DNA from: Wurfbainia villosa
Lineage: Eukaryota > Streptophyta > Magnoliopsida > Zingiberales > Zingiberaceae
Assembly: GCA_025175895.1 (NCBI GenBank)
Contig: CM046000.1
Coordinates: forward strand, 95,588,753-95,652,752
Length of the DNA stretch: 64,000 bases
Reading direction: 5' to 3'
The notes under the pieces were generated by a model. That model had not been told where the DNA came from, ran no database searches, and saw only the letters and a program-made list of their open reading frames with translations. Position 1 is the first letter of the stretch. The number at the start of each line of letters is the position of its first letter. A program made the translations under genes and the position numbers. This document shows, one piece after another, positions 20,079-31,346 of the stretch.

Positions 20079-22011
20079 TGTAGGGATGTATACTGAAAAG
20101 TCGATCTTTTGTATGAACATCTTTATTTTGAAATAAGAATCACATGATCATTGTTTGCATATTTTTATGGTTATGCAATATTGTCTAATACGTTACATTG
20201 TAGATAACATGGTGTGTAGTGTCACACGGGAGATCTTGTTATCGGCTCTTTGTATAGTATAAGTAAAGGCTCACAACCGAGATGACTTTGGACAAACCAT
20301 CGGAATGGTTGTAGTGTGATTTGGTATTGGTTTATCTTGACCATAGAATCACACTAGTGCACTTTGTGTGTATTGAGCAAGACCGACACAGAGGTGATTC
20401 GATTTATTGCTGACTACATAATCGAATCGGACCTCAGATATTATTTAGTACATGCTCTTAATCCCGATATAATAACGGGCACATATACTTGGTACTCATC
20501 TCTTTGATTTACCAATGGGCGAGATTTATAGATTAAATCGATAGACTCGGTAAGTTGGGAGATGATATTATTTATATGGTGTGTCATTGATTATAAGAGG
20601 AAACCGTGTCCTATATATTAGGATGATGATGTCCCCTTGAGGAGCTCATAAGGTTCATCATGTAAACCCTGCAGGTGGACTTGGTCCGGCATGATGAAAA
20701 GGTTGAGTTGTACTACTCAAGGAGTTAGATGTTGATTAATTAATGGTTAGTAAATTAATTAATCGACGGACATTCGAGATCTTAAACACTGGGATAAAAT
20801 GTACAAATAATATATGGAGCCCATATTATCATATGGGGGTTGGTGAGGTAGATCAATGATGAACCTTTAGTGGATTGGATCATCATTAGTGGATCGGACT
20901 TTATGTGGGCTTGATCCATGGGTGGCCAAGACCCAACTCCTCCTCATGGTCCCTAATGTAGCCTATTAACACCTCATGAAGTTTAGATCCAATGGATAGA
21001 AACAAAACTCTAAGATCTATTGGTAGAGATCAAATCTCTAAGATCCGACGGTTGAGATTAAATCTCTAGATCCGACGGTTGAGATTAAATCTCTAGAACC
21101 AATGGAGGAGATTAATTCATGACTTATCCCTAACTCTATAAAAGGAGGGCATGGGGAGTGGTCGTGGATGACATGATGAATAGGAGGTGAGCAAGGGTTT
21201 GGGTGGCAAGGAGCAATCCTATTTGAGATAGGATTGGGATTAGGGTTTTGAGGCTAGGGTGGCACCAAATAAGGAAGGTTCTTTCTCTCTTCTTCTTCCT
21301 CTTTGGGCCAACGTCCAGCAGCCTTTTCCATCTCTTTTCCAGCCTTAGCCGGCTCCCAAAGTCCCCTTCTTCTTCTCCTTAGGTAGTGGAAACAAGATAT
21401 AGGGTTTCCCTTGGTGTCTTGGTAGTTTCCCACCATCTCCTTCTCCTTCTAGTTGGCCGGCGGCAAGGACTTTCATAGCTCCTTGTTGGTTGAGTTTTGG
21501 AAGGAGAAAAACATTGTTTCTCTTCTTCCTCTTGCTTGGGAAAAGCAAGGAAGGAAGTTTTGCGATCTAGGAGCTTCGACTATTGGTGGATCGTCGCCCA
21601 CACGACGTCCAAAAGGAGGAAGGTCATACATTAGAAGACCAAGAGGTATACCTATTCTTCTTTCTCTTTTATTCATTGCTTGTTTTTGTTTTACAAATAT
21701 AAGCATGTTATATTTCTGTAAATAGGCTAAATAATACTGAGATCCCAAGTATAAACACAAAAACCGGCGATCCGGACATCGTCTATTCCGCGGCTACTCG
21801 TAGAATAGAGGATGGTCGCTTGAACAACTAGTTTGTTCAAGTGACCTCTCTAAACGAATAGCACGACGATGATTTGGTTGTCTTGCGAATCCCTTTTGTC
21901 TATGATTACATTTTTAATCCGGGGACATCGAAGGGATCACCATGGTTAAGCAACCGAGGTGAAGGGGAAGCGAAGTTTCCTCTCACGGACTCGACAAGGG
22001 AAATCCCTTCA
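20079..22011 (+). repeat. Family A LTR 2 (shared middle LTR)
   Basis: 1933 bp, TGTAGGG...CCCTTCA, preceded by a PPT and followed by a PBS, so shared by both units. No target duplication lies at its edges. U5 inverted repeat about 21821-21843; small ORF 21453-21725. Confidence 0.95.
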
Positions 22012-22013
22012 AT

Positions 22014-22026
22014 TGGTATCAGAGCC
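22014..22026 (+). promoter_or_regulatory. Primer binding site, unit 2
   Basis: TGGTATCAGAGCC after the middle LTR, as in unit 1. Confidence 0.95.
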
Positions 22027-23072
22027 AAGGTTTCCGGTTTTGTGTGTTTAGGATTCGGTTAATTTTTATGCACTTTTTCATATATTAAATATGTCGGATA
22101 ATAGTAGGATATGGGTAGCTTAATTCTTTGGTTGCAGGCATAAGATTCCACTATTATGGCATGTGTGTGTATGTGATTGTATGTGTGTAAATGTTTATTT
22201 TGTTGAATCCTCGGGATTGACGAGGCTAGTATTTAGTTTTTGTAAATTAAATACGGCATTGTTTAGCCGCTCTTTATTTTATTTTACTTTCGATCTAGAT
22301 TTCATGTACACTCCCTCGTGGAGTATAGGATCGATGGATGTAAATTAAAATAAGATTTAGTCTCGGCTCGGATCTCCGGATGGCTCGTACATGGCGTAGG
22401 AGGAGCGGACGAGATGGCGATGCGACAGGAGTCATATTGAAGACAAAAGCCATAATAGTTGGAAAATAATTTATTTTTCATATTTATTGCTTTTTGTTTG
22501 ATATGCATGTCGTAGGCTAGGAAAATTCCTCAATTTCAAATTACTAAGTGGGAGAGGGATATTTTTATAAATTCCCGCGGCCTCCATTACAATTTGACAA
22601 GTGATGCAAACAAACTTGCGCGTCGGCTCTGAGTGCCTTCCTCCCCATCGGATGGGTTTGTTTGCGGATCACAAGGTCAAATATGGTTATAGGAAATTAT
22701 CAAGGAGTGTGTGTACTTGCCCATCGTAAGGCACATAACCCAAGATAATTACCTTGGTACCGAGTAATGGTGAAACTTAGATACAAATATAAGTATCCTC
22801 CCCATCGGAGTCACTGCTTTTATTTGTAGGGCCAAAGAGGAACCAACTATTAATTTTACTTGTCAAAAAGTTAGGTTGACAAGATAGTAAAATTAATGGC
22901 TAAAACCCCCTCTTACAAATGTAGAATTCGTATACGTCCACACTATCGTGGCATACGATATTCTCGGTGTTTTGAGGTGTTGGTTGATTTTAAAAATTTT
23001 ATTGTTTGAGGAATCAATAATTTTTTGAAATCTAATGTTTTGATTTATGTGATTCTTAGGTTTTCTTTCAAA
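22027..23072 (+). other. Family A leader, unit 2
   Basis: Near-identical to the unit 1 leader: hairpin arms at 22606-22615 and 22656-22665, GGCTCTGA at 22625-22632, long stem-loop at 22849-22897. Confidence 0.8.
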
Positions 23073-24040
23073 ATGACTTTCAACCCACTTGCTGTATTAC
23101 TGAAAGAGAACAAACTTACTGGACCCAACTATGTAGATTGGAAGAGGAATCTAGATATTGTCTTGACTGCTGAGGAATACAAATATGTACTCCTCGAAGA
23201 GTGCCCTCCCAAGCCTACAGATGATTCTGGGGAAAAGGAGAGAGAGAGATATAGGAAGTGGAACAAGGCCGATGAGATGACATGGTGTTACATTTTGGCA
23301 TCTATGTCAAATGTACTCCAACATCAGCATCAAGCCATGCCCACTGCCTATGAAATGATGCTCAATCTCAAGGAGCTTTTCGGACACCAGAATCGGGATG
23401 CAAGGAAAGAGGCCATGAGAAACTTGATGACGACCACCATGATCGAGGGAACACCCGTGAGGGATCATGTTCTCAAGATGATGGCTCATTTGAATGAGCT
23501 GGAGGTCCTAGGAGCTGAGATCGATGGGGAAACCTGTGCAGTCGATATCATACTCGATCTCGCCTAGGAGTTTTGAGCAGTTCGAACATGAACAAGAGGT
23601 TGTATTCATTGGCGGAACTTCCGGCGAACTCCAGCGCAGAGGGACTATTTCGTCGAGTGCTCAAAGCATGCGTGATGACCCTGTAAGGTTTCGCTTCTGG
23701 CCGAAAGGCAAGAAGAAGAAGAAACAAACCGGGGCAAAGGCGATGGGAGGTACTCAGGGAGGAGTGAAGAAGCTGAAAGGCAAGTGCTTCACTTGTAAGC
23801 AGACTGGACACTAGAAGAAGGACTGCCCCAACCGCAAGAACAAAGGTATATATTTTGGTCTAGTCGTTGAAACATGTTTAGCGGTGTTATCTCACCGACT
23901 GTGTGTGTGAATACGGAGCCATCGATCATGTCTCCCGCAATACTTTGCAGGGTTCCAGAAACCAGCACGACCGGCCGAGGGGAGATTACCGTGGTACTTG
24001 GGCGATGCCACTCATTTATCTTTTGAGAAAAATAAACTTT
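23073..24040 (+). pseudogene. gag-pol: Family A gag and protease, unit 2 (frameshifted)
   Basis: Start at 23073 (MTFNPLAVLLKEN). Gag is open to about 23535, then loses frame in a cluster of small changes (23535-23690). The zinc knuckle CFTCKQTGH is readable at about 23780-23812 but is followed by a stop replacing tryptophan (TAG at 23812). The protease region (23880-24010) is scrambled where family B has CVDTGATDH. The clusters fall at the same places as in unit 1, yet the exact changes differ. Confidence 0.85.
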
Positions 24041-26945
24041 TGGTTCTTAGGAATTGCCTTTATGTACCCTTATTTAGAAAGAATTTAATTTCAGTTTCTA
24101 AATTATTTATGGATGGATATTCTATTTCTTTCAATGACAGAGTTGTTATAAAGAGAGATAGGGACATTATCTGTTCAGGTACATTGATAGGAAATTTGTA
24201 CACACTAGAACCAAATCCTCCCACGATGCAAATTGAAGTTAATAACTCATCTTCTAATTCCAATAAGAGAAAAGAACCTTCGAAGATGAACCAAACATAT
24301 CTTTGACATCTTAGGCTTGGTCACATTAACCTAAGCAGAATTCAAAGGTTGATAGCTGATGGACCTTTGGGTTCATTAGTGGTGGAGGATCTCCCAACCT
24401 GTGAATCTTGCTTGGAGGGTAACATGACCAAGAGGCCTTTTAAGGCCAAGGGGTATAGAGCCAAAGATGTGTTAGAATTGGTTCATTCTGATTTGTGTGG
24501 TCCTATGTCTATCCAGGCTAGAGGTGGTTTTGAGTATTTCGTCTCTTTTATAGACGATTACTCAAGATATGGATACATTTACCTGATGCGCCGCAAGTCT
24601 GAATGCTTTGACAAGTTCAAAGAATTCAAGGCTGATGTGGAGAAACGTCAAGGTAAAAGTATCAAAACACTACGATCTGATCGTGGTGGTTAGTACCTCT
24701 TGGGAGAGTTTAGGAACTACTTATCAGAGGCTGGGATTCAATCCCAATTGACTGCACCTGGCACACCCCAGCAGAATGGTGTAGCAGAGCGAAGGAATAG
24801 GACTCTTATGGAGATGGTTAGATCGATGATGAGTTATTCTGACTTACCAGATTCGTTCTGGGGATATGCTCTAGATACGGCGGTATACATTCTAAACTTG
24901 GTTCCATCTAAATCAGTGCCTTCTACTCCCACAGAGTTGTGGACTGGGCGAAAGCCTAGTCTAAGACATATTCGGATATGGGGGAGTCCAAAGACATGTG
25001 CCAAGGCGTGTCGGTAAGTTGGAACCTCGTACAGAAGTACGATTGTTCGTTGGCTATCCCAGAGGAACGAAGGGTAAATTGTTTTATAGTCCTAGAAATC
25101 AGAGGGTGATCGTTAGCACGAACGCCAGATTTCTAGAGGAAGACTATGTGATGAGCCACAAGCCCAAGAGTAAAATTGTTCTGGAGGAGTTAAAAGGGGA
25201 AGTCACTTCTTTAGTACCACCGATACAAGAGGATATACCACATGTCACTGCACCGCGTGTCACAGAGGATACACAGGTGATACCTCGTCGTAGTGGGAGG
25301 GTTGTGAGACAGCCTGATAGATTCATGTTCTTGGGAGAATCTTCTGATTTGGTCCCTGGCGAACATGAACCTGATCCCTGGACATATGATGAGGCAATCC
25401 AAGATAAAGATGCAGTATCTTGGAAGAGTGCAATGAATGCTGAGATTGAATCTATGGATTCAAATCAGGTCTGGGAGCTAGTAGAACCACCCGATGGTGT
25501 AAAAACCATTGGATGCAAGTGGATCTACAAGAGAAAAAGAGGAATAGATGGGAAGGTTGAGACCTTCAAAGCGAGGCTTGTTGTGAAGGGGTATACTCAG
25601 AAAGAGGGTATCAATTATGAGGAGACCTTTTCGCCGGTAGCCATGCTTAAATCTATCCGGATTCTCTTATGCATAGTAGCTCATATGGATTATGAGGTGT
25701 TGCAGATGGATGTCAAGACAGCTTTCCTTAATGGAAGTCTTGAGGAAAACATCTACATGAAGCAACCAGAGGGATTCATTGCTAAGGGCAAAGAGCATCT
25801 TGTATGTAAGCTTAATCGGTCCATTTATGGATTGAAGCAAGCTTCGAGATCTTGGAACATCCGGTTTGATGAAGTGATCCAGTCTTATGGATTTATTCAA
25901 AGCCCGGATGAGTCTTGTGTATACAAGAGATGTGACGGAAACATAGTGGTATTTCTTGTAATATGCGTAGATGACATTTTGTTGATTGGCAACAATATCA
26001 AGGTGTTATCGGACGTAAGGGTATGGTTGTCCAAACAGTTTGATATGAAGGACTTAGGAGAGGTGGGACACATCCTTGGGATCAAGGTTATAAGGGATCG
26101 CAGGAAAAGGATGTTGTGCTTATCCCAAGCTTCATACATAGACACGATTATGGAGCGTTTTAGCATGCAGAACTCCAAGAAGGGTTTTCTACCATTCAGG
26201 CATGGAGTTCCTTTATCTAAGAAGATGTGTCCTAGATCATCTAAGGAGATAGAGGAGATGAAGGCAGTTCCTTATGCTTCGGCAGTAGGAAGCCTCATGT
26301 ATGCGATGCTCTGTACGAGACCAGATATCTGCTTTGCCGTGGGCATGGTCAACAGATATCAGAGTAATCTAGGACAGGGACATTGGACTGCGGTAAAGCA
26401 TATATTGAAGTACCTGAGGAGGACTAGGGATTATATGTTGGTTTACCGAGCAGACCAATTACTCCCTGTGGGTTATACGGATTCCGACTTCCAATCTGAT
26501 AGGGATAACAGTAAGTCTACCTCAGGTTTTGTGTTTAATTTAGGAGGTGGAGCCATTGTATGGAGGAGTGTCAAGCAAAAGTGTGTGGCGGACTCCACCA
26601 TGGAAGCTGAGTATGTGGCGGCCTCTGAGGCGGCCAAAGAAGCTGTATGGCTCAGGAACTTCCTGATGGACTTGGATGTTATTCTTGGTTTGCCCAGAAC
26701 TATCACAATTTATTGTGATAATAGTGGTGCAGTTGCAAACTTGAAGGAACCACGAGCCCATAAGGCTAGTAAACACATAGAGTGCAAGTACCACCTGATA
26801 CGAGAAATCGTAAAGGAGGTAGAAGTTGCTGTCGCCTAGATTGCATCAGAGGATGACCTGGTAGACCCTTTCATTAAGGCCTTTCTGGCGAGAGCTTTGA
26901 TAGGCATGTGGAAGGAAGGGGAATCAGATGTATGGCAGTATAAGG
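24041..26945 (+). pseudogene. pol: Family A pol (integrase, RT, RNase H), unit 2; longest open frame in the array
   Basis: Integrase zinc domain and core lie in three frames (23998-24306, 24349-24693, 24700-25017) separated by a TGG-to-TGA stop near 24306, a GAG-to-TAG stop near 24691 and a frameshift near 25000. From 24998 to 26839 a single 613-codon frame carries the integrase C-terminus, RT (CKWIYKRK, QMDVKTAFLNG, CVDDILLIGNN) and RNase H (YTDSDFQSD, ADSTMEAEYVAA, IYCDNSGAVANL). In the RT active site the first residue of the YVDD box reads C. A stop at about 26839 cuts the last 35 codons. This is the most complete RT/RNase H of family A in the window. Confidence 0.93.
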
Positions 26946-26965
26946 ACAGCATAATCTTTTAGTAT

Positions 26966-26976
26966 AAGTGGGAGAT
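26966..26976 (+). promoter_or_regulatory. Polypurine tract, unit 2
   Basis: AAGTGGGAGAT directly before LTR 3. Confidence 0.88.
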
Positions 26977-28909
26977 TGTAGGGATGTATACTGAAAAGTC
27001 TATCTTTTGTATGAACATCTTTATTTTGAAATAAGAATCACATGATCATTGTTTGCATATTTTTATGGTTATGCAATATTGTCTAATACGTTACATTGTA
27101 GATAACATGGTGTGTAGTGTCACACGGGAGATCTTGTTATCGGCTCCTTGTAAAGTATAAGTAAAGGCTCACAACCGAGATGACTTTGGACAAACCATCA
27201 GAATGGTTGTAGTGTGATTTGGTATTGGTTTGTCTTGACCATAGAATCACACTAGTGCACTTTGTGTGTATTGAGCAGGACCGACACAGAGGTGATTCGA
27301 TTTATTGCTGACTACATAATCGAATCGGACCTCAGATATTATTTAGTACATGCTCTTAATCCTGATATAATAACGGGCACATATACTTGGTACTCATCTC
27401 TTTGATTTACCAATGGGCGAGATTTATAGATTAAATCGATAGACTCGGTAAGTTGGGAGATGATATTATTTATATGGTGTGCCGTTGATTATAGGAGGAA
27501 ACCGTGTCCTATATATTAGGATGATGATGTCCCCTTGAGAAGCTCATAAGGTTCATCATGTAAACCCTGCAGGTGGACTTGGTCCGACATGATGAAAAGG
27601 TTGAGTGGTAATACTCAAGGAGTTAGATGTTGATTAATTAATGGTTAGTAAATTAATTAATCGACGGACATTCGAGATCTTAAACACGGGGAGAAAATGT
27701 ACAAATAATATATGAAGCCCATATTATCATATGGGGGTTGGTGAGGTAGATCAATGATGAACCTTTAGTGGATTGGATCATCATTAGTGGATCGGACTTT
27801 ATGTGGGCTTGATCCATGGGTGGCCAAGACCCAACTCCTCCTCATGGTCCCTAATGTAGCCTATTAACACCTCATGAAGTTTAGATCCAATGGATAGAAT
27901 CAAAACTCTAAGATCCATTGGTAGACATCAAATCTCTAAGATCCGACGGTTGAGATTAAATCTCTAGATCTGACGGTTGAGATTAAATCTCTAGAACCAA
28001 TGGAGGAGATTAATTCATGACTTATCCCTAACTCTATAAAAGGAGGGCATGGGGAGTGGTCGTGGATGACATGATGAATAGGAGGAGAGCTAGGGTTTGG
28101 GTGGCAAGGAGCAATCCTATTTTAGATAGGATTGGGATTAGGGTTTTGAGGCTAGGGTGGCACCAAATAAGGAAGGTTCTTTCTCTCTTCTTCTTCCTCT
28201 TTGGGCCAACGTCCAGCAGCCTTTTCCATCTCTTTTCCAGCCTTATCCGGCGCCCAAAGTCCCCTTCTTCTTCTCCTTAGGTGGTGGAAACAAGATATAG
28301 GGTTTCCCTTGGTGTCTTGGTAGTTTTCCACCATCTCCTTCTCCTTCTAGTTGGCCGGCGGCAAGGACTTTCATAGCTCCTTGTTGGTTGAGTTTTGGAA
28401 GAAGAAAAACATTGTTTCTCTTCTTCCTCTTGCTTGGGAAAAGCAAGGAAGGAAGTTTTGCGATCTAGGAGCTTCGACTTTTGGTGGATCGTCGCCCACA
28501 CGACGTCCAAAAGGAGGAAGGTCATACATTAGAAGACCAAGAGGTATACCTATTCTTCTTTCTCTTTTATTCATTGCTTGTTTTTGTTTTACAAATATAA
28601 GCATGTTATATTTCTGTAAATAGTCTAAATAATACTGAGATCCCGAGTATAAACACAAAAACCGGCGATCCGGACATCGTCTATTCCGCGGCTACTCGTA
28701 TAATAGAGGATGGTCGCTTGAACAACTTTTTTGTTCAAGTGACCTCTCTAAATGAATAGCACGACGATGACTTGGTTGTCTTGGGAATCCCTTTTGTCTA
28801 GGATTACATTTTTAATCCGGGGACATCGAAGGGATCACCATGGTTAAGCAACCGAGGTGAAGGGGAAGCGAAGTTTCCTCTCACGGACTCGACAAGGGAA
28901 ATCCCTTCA
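26977..28909 (+). repeat. Family A LTR 3 of the tandem array
   Basis: 1933 bp, ends CCCTTCA, followed not by a PBS but by the duplication CCCAT and the interrupted minus element. In the U5 hairpin the loop reads CTTTT instead of CTAGT. Small ORF at 28351-28623. Confidence 0.95.
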
Positions 28910-28914
28910 CCCAT
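28910..28914. repeat. Target site duplication CCCAT (right)
   Basis: Matches 13190-13194; the inverted integrase reading of the minus A element resumes here. Confidence 0.93.
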
Positions 28915-29770
28915 ATCCGAATATGTCTTAGACAAGGCTTTCGCCCAATCCACAATTCTATGGGAGTAGAAGGCACTGATCTAGATGGAACTAAGTTCAG
29001 AATGTACACCGCCGTATCTAGAGCATATCCCTAGAACGAATCTGGCAAGTCAGAATAACTCATCATCGATCTAACTATCTCCATGAGAGTCCTATTCCTT
29101 CGCTCTGCTACACCATTCTGCTGGGGTGTGCCAGGTGCAGTCAATTGGGATTGATTCTCATCCTCTGATAAGTAGTTTCTAAACTCTCCCAAGAGGTACT
29201 CACCACCATGATCAAATCGTAGTGTCATCAATATCTTGAATAATCGTCTATGAGAAAGACGAAATATTCAAGACTACCTCTTGCCTGGATAGACATAGGA
29301 CCACACGAATCAGTATGAACTAATTCTAACACATCTTTGACTCTATACCCCTTGGCCTTAAAAGGCCTCTTGGTCATCTTACCCTCCAAGCAAGATTCAC
29401 AGGTTGGGAGATCCTCCACCATTAATGAACCCAAAGGTCCATCAGCTATCAACCTTTGAATTCTACTTAGGTTAATGTGACCAAGCCTAAGATGCCAAAG
29501 ATATATTTGGTTCATCTTCGAAGGTTATTTTCTATTATTGGAATTAGAAGATGAGTTATTAACTTCAATTTGCATCGTGGGAGGTTTTGGTTCAAGTGTA
29601 TACAAATTTCCCATCAATGCACCCGAACAAATAATGTTCCTATTCCTTCTTATAACAACTCTGTCATTAAAAGAAATAGAATATCCATCCATAAACAATT
29701 TAGAAACTGAAACTAAATTCTTTCTAAATAAAGGTACATAAAGGCAATTCTTAAGAACCAAAAAATTTTA
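28915..29770 (-). pseudogene. pol: Family A integrase (minus element, internally deleted)
   Basis: On the minus strand the pieces 29525-29761, 29228-29515 and 29031-29231 give the protease-integrase spacer, the zinc-binding block (HLRLGH...CESC), the DDYSRY block and TPQQNGVAERRNRT. About 100 bp between DDYSRY and the RFDHGGEY block are missing, removing part of the catalytic core. The reading continues at 13194 on the other side of the tandem array. Confidence 0.88.
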
Positions 29771-30307
29771 TTTTCCTAAAGAGAAAAATAAAACTTCTCC
29801 CACTGCAATAGCCGCCACCTTCATGACATTGCCCAAGTAAATGGTAACCTCCCTTTTAGCTAGTCGTCAGGTTTCCTGGAACCCCTGCAAAATGTTGCAG
29901 ACATGATTAGTGGCTCCCGCATCTACACACTAGGTGCTGGTAGATATCACTGCTAATCATGTTTCAACGACTAGACCAAAGGATATACCTTTATTCTTCT
30001 TTGGATTGGGACAATCCTTCTTCTAATGTCCATCCTGCTTATAAGTGAAGTACTTGCCTTTCGGCTTCTTCACTCCTCCCTGAGATCCTCCTACCACTTT
30101 TGCTCCACCTTGTTTCTCCTTCTTCTTGCCTTTCGTCTTAGAAGTAGAAACTTTTTTGAGCAACCATGGCTTGAGGACACTCTTCGAAGAGTGCATACTT
30201 GTACTCCTTAGCAGATAAGACAATATCTGGATTCTTTTCCAATCAACATTATTTGGGTACAGTATGTTTATTTCCTTTAGTATCATAGTAAGTGGACTGA
30301 AAGTCAT
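29771..30307 (-). pseudogene. gag-pol: Family A gag/protease (minus element, large internal deletion)
   Basis: The gag start (MTFSPLTMILKE at 30307) is followed after about 35 codons by the basic linker (KGKKKEKQGG) that normally precedes the zinc knuckle. Most of the capsid domain (roughly 0.5 kb) is therefore deleted. The knuckle reads YFTYKQDGH, with its first cysteines changed to tyrosine. The protease region near 29900-29960 is degraded. Confidence 0.85.
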
Positions 30308-31331
30308 TTTTGAAAATCCTAAGAATCACATAGATTATTACTGTAGATTTCAAAAATTATTGATTCCTCAAACAATAAAATTTAAAATTAAACAACACCT
30401 CAAACACTGAGAATATCGTATGCCACGATAGTGTGGACGTATACGAATTCTATATTTGTAAGAGGAGGTTTTACCCATTAATTTTACTATCTTGTCAACC
30501 TAACTTTTTGACAAGTAAAATTAATAGTTGATTCCTCTTTGGCCCTACAAATAAAAGCAGTGACTCCGATGGGGAGGATACTTATATTTGTATCTAAGTG
30601 TTCACCATTACTCGGTACTAAGGTAATTATCTCGGGTTATGTGCCTTACGATGGGAAAGTACACACGCTCCTTAATAATTTCCTATAACCATATTTGACC
30701 TTGTGATCCGCAAACAAACCCATCCGATGGGGAGGAAGGCACTCAGAGCCGACACGCAAGTTTGTTTGCATCACTTGGCAAATCGTAATGGAGGCCGTGG
30801 GAATTTTAAAAAATTTCCTCTCCCACTTAGTAATATGAAATTGAGGAATTTTCCTAGCCTACGACATGCATATCAAACAAAAAGCAATAAATATGAAAAA
30901 TAAAATTATTTTCCAACTATTATGGCTTTTGTCTTCAATATGTCTTCCGTCGCATCGCCATCTCGTCCGCTCCTCCTACGTCATGTACGAGCCATCCGGA
31001 GATCCGAGCCGAGACTAAAACCTATTTTAATTTACATCCATCGATCCTATACTCCATGAGGGAGTGTACATGAAATCTAGATCGAAAGTAAAATAAAATA
31101 AAGAGTGGCTAAACAATGTCGTATTTAATTTACAAAAACTAAATACTAGCCTTGTCAACCCCGAGGATTCAACAAAATAAATATTTACACACATATGGCC
31201 ATAATAGTCGGATCTTATGCCTGCAACCAAAGAGTTAAACTACGCATATCCTACTATTATCCGGCACATATAATATATGAAAAAGTGCATAAAAATTAAC
31301 CAAATCCTAAACACACAAAATCGGAAACCTT
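30308..31331 (-). other. Family A leader (minus element)
   Basis: Inverted leader, carrying the long stem-loop (30477-30525), the GCAAACAAAC hairpin (about 30707-30770) and the PBS-complementary octamer (TCAGAGCC on the plus strand, 30743-30750). Confidence 0.8.
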
Positions 31332-31344
31332 GGCTCTGATACCA
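31332..31344 (-). promoter_or_regulatory. Primer binding site (minus A element)
   Basis: GGCTCTGATACCA on the plus strand, the exact complement of TGGTATCAGAGCC, two bases from the LTR. Confidence 0.93.
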
Positions 31345-31346
31345 AT

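Larger units (their letters stand above)
13195..28909 (+). mobile_element. Tandem family A copia array: LTR-internal-LTR-internal-LTR
   Basis: Three LTRs of equal length (1933 bp each) alternate with two complete internal regions (15128-20078 and 22012-26976). Only the outer edges carry the duplication CCCAT. The middle LTR is followed directly by a PBS, so it serves as 3' LTR of unit 1 and 5' LTR of unit 2. By eye the first and third LTRs differ at roughly two dozen positions, so the array is much younger than the element it split. Unequal recombination between LTRs of sister or homologous chromosomes after one insertion explains the structure best. Confidence 0.95.

Noticed and set aside
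20079..22011. Two separate adjacent A insertions instead of a tandem array
   Set aside because: There is only one LTR between the internal regions and no target duplication at its edges; CCCAT occurs only at the outer ends.
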